From the NCBI GenBank assembly GCA_015904055.1, contig JABMDE010000004.1, forward strand, positions 22,142 to 32,233: a stretch of DNA of 10,092 nucleotides, given 5' to 3'. Shown here piece after piece: positions 6,519 through 10,092 of this stretch. Within the stretch, counting starts at the first letter, position 1; every line of letters begins with the position of its first letter. Both the position numbers and the translations under genes were made by a program. This DNA comes from Nitrospira sp. (lineage in GTDB: Bacteria; Nitrospirota; Nitrospiria; Nitrospirales; Nitrospiraceae). The notes beneath the pieces are model-generated. The model did no database searches and was not told the DNA's origin. It worked only from the letters and a program-made list of their open reading frames with translations.

Positions 6519-7412
6519 ATGGCGGTTCATTTCAAGCAGGTCGCAATCATCGGAGTGGGGTTGATCGGCGGATCGCTGGGGATGATTCTCCGGCGCAAGG
6601 CCTTGGCGGACCACATCGTCGGCGTCGGCCGGCGTGTGGAAAATCTCAAGACCGCTGTTGAATTGGGAGCGATCGATCGGTATGTGGCTGATCCGAAAGA
6701 AGGTGTGCAGGGGGCGGATCTTGTGATTTTGGCGACCCCTGTCGACACCTATGATCGCCATCTCAAGGAATGGGCGCATTGTCTGATGTCCGGAGCGATC
6801 GTGAGCGATGTCGGAAGTGTCAAAGGAACGCTGGTTGAGCAGTCGGAAATGGCGATGCCGGCGGGTGTGCATTTTGTCGGGGCACACCCCATCGCGGGAA
6901 AGGAAAAGACCGGAGTCGCTGCCGGATCCGATCAGTTATTCAAAGGCGCGCGCTGTATTCTGACGCCGACGAAGCGGACCGATCCGCAGGCGTTTGAGCG
7001 AATCAAGCAATTATGGGAAGAGACCGGGTCGATTGTGTTGACCATGGACCCCCATTTGCACGATCAGATCCTCGGCGCAGTCAGCCACCTTCCTCATATC
7101 GCGGCCTTTGCGTTGATGAACGCGTTGGCGGATCTTCGCGATCACAGACTGGCAGCCTTGGATCTTGCCGGCCACTCCGGTGGCGGGTTGCGGGATACGA
7201 CTAGAATCGCGGCCAGTTCGCCGGAGATGTGGCGAGATATCTTCTTATGGAATCGGGATAATCTCGTGTCCTACATCGATGGGTATCAAAAAGCGCTGGA
7301 GGATTTTAAGCGGCTGATCAAGGCCGGCGACGCGGCCGGAATAGAAAAGGCCCTCGAACAGGCGAAAGGCGAGCGCGAAAAGCTGAGCGTGCCTGCTCCG
7401 GTCAAAGCGTGA
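6519..7412 (+). CDS. tyrA: Prephenate (or arogenate) dehydrogenase (297 aa)
   Basis: TyrA oxidatively decarboxylates prephenate to 4-hydroxyphenylpyruvate, or arogenate to tyrosine. The N-terminal Rossmann fold shows IIGVGLIGGSLG (GVGLIGGS at residues 12-19). Further motifs are ATPVDTY, SDVGSVKG, GAHPIAGKEKTG (His123) and SHLPH (His190, the expected substrate-interacting region), then a helical dimerisation half and GHSGGGLRDTTRIA. No ACT or chorismate mutase domain is attached, so this is a stand-alone TyrA of ordinary length. At the end of the second beta strand the sequence is VGVGRR (Arg38, Arg39) where NAD-dependent members usually have an acidic residue; this hints at NADP use. ATG 6519 is chosen because the nucleotide-binding strand begins a few residues later; upstream in-frame codons overlap aroF. 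Prephenate versus arogenate use cannot be settled by eye. Confidence 0.95.
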   Translation: MAVHFKQVAIIGVGLIGGSLGMILRRKALADHIVGVGRRVENLKTAVELGAIDRYVADPKEGVQGADLVILATPVDTYDRHLKEWAHCLMSGAIVSDVGSVKGTLVEQSEMAMPAGVHFVGAHPIAGKEKTGVAAGSDQLFKGARCILTPTKRTDPQAFERIKQLWEETGSIVLTMDPHLHDQILGAVSHLPHIAAFALMNALADLRDHRLAALDLAGHSGGGLRDTTRIAASSPEMWRDIFLWNRDNLVSYIDGYQKALEDFKRLIKAGDAAGIEKALEQAKGEREKLSVPAPVKA

Positions 7413-7419
7413 CGTGATC

Positions 7420-8751
7420 ATGACGACGTTCACCATCATTCCAGGTCGACCGCTTCAGGGAACTATCATGGTTCCGGGAGACAAATCTGTCACCCATCGT
7501 GCCATCATCCTCACAGCCCTGGCGGAGGGAGTGAGTACGGTGTCGGCATATTGTCGGGGTGAAGATTGTCTGAATACGATGCGGGCACTTCAGTCGCTCG
7601 GCATCCGGATCGATGAGACTCCCGATCTCTTGACCGTGCACGGCAAGGGGCTATGGGGGTTGAGTGAGCCGAATGGGCCGGTCGATTGCGGCAACTCAGG
7701 GACGGGTATCAGGCTGCTGTCCGGGCTGCTGGCCGGCCAGGATTTCTTCACCGTGTTGACCGGCGATGAGTCGATTCGCCGGCGTCCTATGGGGCGCGTG
7801 GTGAAACCGTTGCGCGAGATGGGGGCTGTGATCGCAGGACGCAAGGGCGGAGAGCTGGCTCCGTTGGCTCTTACGGGTACGCGGCTTCACGGGATCGAGT
7901 ATCGTTCGCCGGTCGCCAGTGCGCAGGTCAAATCGTCGCTCTTACTTGCCGCATTGTTTGCAGAAGGCACGACCAGGGTTCGGGAACCGCGGCTCTCACG
8001 CGATCATACCGAACGGATGTTTCAATTTTTTGGAATTCCCCTCATGCAGGATAACGGCGAGTTGATCATGCAGGGGCGGCCTGCCACCGGATGGGCCGGG
8101 CGCCGCGTCGTCGTTCCCGGAGACTTTTCAGCGGCTGCGTTTTTTATCGTCGGAGCCACGATCGTGGCCGGTTCGGATGTCATGATCCGGAATGTCGGTA
8201 TCAATCCGACCAGAACCGGGTTGATCGAGGTCATGAACAGGATGGGCGCCGACATCCAGATTCTTGCTCGACGGGAAGAAGCGGGAGAACCGGTGGCCGA
8301 TCTGCGGGTCAAGTCCGCTTCTCTCAAAGGCATTGAGATCGGCCCTGAACTCATTCCGCAAACGATCGATGAGTTTCCCATTCTCTGTGTGGCTGCAGCC
8401 GTTGCGGAGGGTGACACCGTTATTTCCGGGGCGGAAGAGCTACGCGTCAAGGAAAGTGATCGCATTGCAACGATGAGTGCCGAACTGAGAGACATGGGAG
8501 CGCAGATTACTGAAAAGCCGGATGGCATGGTCATTCGGGGGCTGGGCAGAACGGGAGAGAACGGTCGCCTGAGCGCGGCCGGTCAGGCGCAAAGCCATGG
8601 AGATCATCGGGTCGCGATGTCGTTGGCCATTGGAGGGCTGACGGCTGCCACACGTATGACGATCGCCGACTGTGCTTGTGTGGAAACCTCTTTCCCGAAT
8701 TTCGAGGCTGCGCTTTCCGAATTGTTGACGCATGAGGCGAGGGGGCGATAG
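7420..8751 (+). CDS. aroA: 3-phosphoshikimate 1-carboxyvinyltransferase, EPSP synthase (443 aa)
   Basis: It transfers the enolpyruvyl group of PEP to shikimate 3-phosphate, giving EPSP, the penultimate step to chorismate. Motifs in order: PGDKSVTHR (Lys22), CGNSGTGIR at 90-98, SAQVKS at 167-172, SRDHTERM (193 on), GDFSAAAFF, NPTR at 262-265, DEFP at 317-320 (catalytic Asp317), ELRVKESDR (Glu345) and DHRVAMS. The combination GDKS, SAQVK, RDHTE and NPTR is that described for class II EPSP synthases, the class that includes glyphosate-tolerant enzymes; tolerance here is unproven. The length fits the family. I chose ATG 7420; a GTG at 7414, one base after the tyrA stop, would add two residues. 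There is no clear ribosome binding site, so coupling to tyrA is likely. Confidence 0.97.
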   Translation: MTTFTIIPGRPLQGTIMVPGDKSVTHRAIILTALAEGVSTVSAYCRGEDCLNTMRALQSLGIRIDETPDLLTVHGKGLWGLSEPNGPVDCGNSGTGIRLLSGLLAGQDFFTVLTGDESIRRRPMGRVVKPLREMGAVIAGRKGGELAPLALTGTRLHGIEYRSPVASAQVKSSLLLAALFAEGTTRVREPRLSRDHTERMFQFFGIPLMQDNGELIMQGRPATGWAGRRVVVPGDFSAAAFFIVGATIVAGSDVMIRNVGINPTRTGLIEVMNRMGADIQILARREEAGEPVADLRVKSASLKGIEIGPELIPQTIDEFPILCVAAAVAEGDTVISGAEELRVKESDRIATMSAELRDMGAQITEKPDGMVIRGLGRTGENGRLSAAGQAQSHGDHRVAMSLAIGGLTAATRMTIADCACVETSFPNFEAALSELLTHEARGR

Positions 8752-8795
8752 CGCGTTCTGTTGTGAAGGCATCATGATGTGGATGGGGGCCTTGC

Positions 8796-9455
8796 GTGAT
8801 CATCGCGATTGACGGACCGGCGGGAGTGGGCAAAAGCACGGTGGCGAAGCTGCTGGCAGCCCGGCTCGGGTATCTCTACCTCGATACCGGTGCACTGTAT
8901 CGTGCCATTGCGTGGAAGGTGCTTCAATCGAAGGTGCAGCCGACGGACGCTGAACAGGTGACGGCATTGCTCGACAGCACCTCGGTACAGATGCAGTGTC
9001 ACAACGGCGCCATGCAGGTCTTGGTTGATGGGCGTGAGGTCACCGGTGAGCTTCGCACGCCGGAGGTGACGGGGGCGGCGTCCATCGTGTCCGCCATTCC
9101 TGTGGTTCGAGAGTGGTTGCTGCCGATCCAACGTCAAATCGGGCAGCGGGGTTCGGTTGTCGCAGAGGGACGTGATGTCGGCACGAAGGTGTTCCCCTCC
9201 GCTCCGCTGAAGTTTTTCTTGGAGGCGGATCCTACTGTACGAGCGGAACGCCGCCACCGTGAGTTGGTCGCCGCAGGCCATGGGAGAGCGATCGAAGAGA
9301 CCTATCAAGATCTGTCGGGCCGGGACACGAGGGACCGGAACCGGTCGATTGCACCATTGATTCCCGCCGCCGATGCAAGGCCCATCGACACCTCTTCGCT
9401 CAATGTTGATCAGGTGGTGGAGCAGATGATGGCAGCGGTCTCGGCTGCGTTGTGA
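8796..9455 (+). CDS. cmk: Cytidylate kinase (219 aa)
   Basis: Cmk phosphorylates CMP and dCMP with ATP in pyrimidine nucleotide salvage and DNA/RNA precursor supply. It begins MIIAIDGPAGVGKST, with the P-loop at residues 7-15 (Lys13), then YLDTGALYRA for CMP binding, the EGRDVGTKVFP segment, the LID-region arginines in RAERRHREL, and RDTRDRNRSIAPL. The length matches bacterial Cmk. The GTG at 8796 is chosen because the conserved strand starts immediately after it and no in-frame ATG precedes it; a G-rich stretch (8785-8789) may act as ribosome binding site. A 12-codon reading frame in another phase (8774-8812) overlaps this start. The gene follows aroA after 44 bases, the classic aroA-cmk neighbourhood, and overlaps the next gene by four bases. 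Confidence 0.96.
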   Translation: MIIAIDGPAGVGKSTVAKLLAARLGYLYLDTGALYRAIAWKVLQSKVQPTDAEQVTALLDSTSVQMQCHNGAMQVLVDGREVTGELRTPEVTGAASIVSAIPVVREWLLPIQRQIGQRGSVVAEGRDVGTKVFPSAPLKFFLEADPTVRAERRHRELVAAGHGRAIEETYQDLSGRDTRDRNRSIAPLIPAADARPIDTSSLNVDQVVEQMMAAVSAAL

Positions 9456-10092
9456 CGAACGTCGCGTACGGTATTCTTTGGATTCTGGCGAGGGTAATCG
9501 GTAGACTATGGTTTCGTTATCGGGTCATGGGGCAGATTCCCGCCACGGGCGGGGTGCTGGTTGCCGCCAATCATGCCAGCTACCTCGACATTCCGATGCT
9601 CGGTTGCGGGATGAACCGGAGGGCGTGGTATCTTGGGCGCAACGATCTGTTTCCTATTCCAGTGCTGAATGGAATTCTGCGGTCACTGGGGTGGATTCCT
9701 GTGCGGATGGGCCGGTTGGATCGAGAGGCGTTCGGAAAGGCCATCAGTTTGATTCGAGAGGGCAAGGTGGTGGTCATATTCCCGGAAGGCGGACGGAGCC
9801 GAGACGGGCATCTCAAGCCTCCCAAGGCGGGCATCGGAGTGATTGTCTCGCAGACAGGGTGCCCGGTGGTGCCGGCCTATCTGAAGGGGACCTTCGATGT
9901 TCTACCAACCGGAGCCCGATGGCCTCGATGGCGCCCGATTACCGTCCGATTCGGAGATCCGATTACATTTGAAACAGGAGAGCGGAAAGAGAAAGCGGAG
10001 ACTAAACAGTTTTATCAGCTGGTCAGCCGGACGGTGATTGAACAGATTGCAGTGCTGGGTGACGTGCCTCCTCCCGCAGGGAAAGAGGACCA
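9452..10092 (+). CDS. plsC: 1-acyl-sn-glycerol-3-phosphate acyltransferase, PlsC-like (partial, cut at 3' end)
   Basis: It reads from GTG 9452, overlapping the cmk stop by four bases (GTGA), to the window edge without a stop: 213 complete codons. Visible acyltransferase blocks are NHASYLD at 40-46 (the HX4D catalytic pair His41/Asp46), GWIPVRMGRLDREA (block II, about 80-93), FPEGGRSRDG at 110-119 (block III, with Gly instead of the more usual Thr in FPEGTRS), and VVPAYLKGT (block IV). A short hydrophobic N-terminus (about 4-20) suits membrane association. The family acylates lysophosphatidic acid to phosphatidic acid at the cytoplasmic membrane. A cmk-plsC order occurs in other bacteria. The true C-terminus lies outside the window. 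Another acyltransferase specificity within this superfamily is possible. Confidence 0.92.
   Translation, partial: MTNVAYGILWILARVIGRLWFRYRVMGQIPATGGVLVAANHASYLDIPMLGCGMNRRAWYLGRNDLFPIPVLNGILRSLGWIPVRMGRLDREAFGKAISLIREGKVVVIFPEGGRSRDGHLKPPKAGIGVIVSQTGCPVVPAYLKGTFDVLPTGARWPRWRPITVRFGDPITFETGERKEKAETKQFYQLVSRTVIEQIAVLGDVPPPAGKED

Noticed and set aside
9508..9972. Separate 154-residue frame starting with ATG inside the plsC region.
   Set aside because: It is out of phase with the acyltransferase frame, which carries the HX4D and FPEG motifs over the same bases.

Overview
The window reads as ordinary bacterial chromosome: tightly packed core genes, all on the + strand, moderately GC-rich (by eye; not computed). 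There is no phage, transposon, CRISPR or tRNA/rRNA signal. Protein flavour and gene order suggest a Nitrospirota (Nitrospira-like) or deltaproteobacteria-like organism. That is an impression from memory of such genomes; a database search of RuvB or AroF would settle it.

Region 1 (about 103-3030) is a translation and DNA-repair block: yebC, ruvA, a small exported cysteine-rich protein of unknown function, and ruvB. RuvA and RuvB form the Holliday-junction branch-migration motor. The nuclease gene ruvC, often found between yebC and ruvA, is absent here. Bases 1-102 show no promoter I would defend.

Region 2 (3031-3311) is the only sizeable intergenic stretch. It holds weak hairpins after ruvB, a plausible sigma70-type promoter, a T-rich segment, and the first copy of an exact 99-bp head-to-tail duplication. 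Each copy carries a ribosome binding site, a start codon and the first 21 codons of pheA. This duplication is the most unusual thing in the window. It is either a very recent mutation or an assembly artefact.

Region 3 (3312-10092) is a run of seven closely spaced or overlapping genes: pheA, hisC, aroF, tyrA, aroA, cmk, and plsC cut by the window end. AroF makes DAHP, the first shikimate-pathway intermediate, and AroA makes EPSP. The chorismate mutase of PheA makes prephenate. PheA then sends prephenate toward phenylalanine and TyrA sends it toward tyrosine, with the HisC-type aminotransferase as likely transaminase. Cmk (CMP kinase) and PlsC (phosphatidic acid synthesis) follow. The layout resembles the pheA-hisC-tyrA-aroA-cmk 'supraoperon' known from Pseudomonas, with a DAHP synthase gene added. 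Two visible regulatory modules suggest end-product feedback: the ACT domain of PheA and the N-terminal domain of AroF.

I found no convincing undescribed biological system. The best leads are the pheA duplication, the cysteine-repeat protein between ruvA and ruvB, and an unusual coenzyme-site sequence in TyrA.
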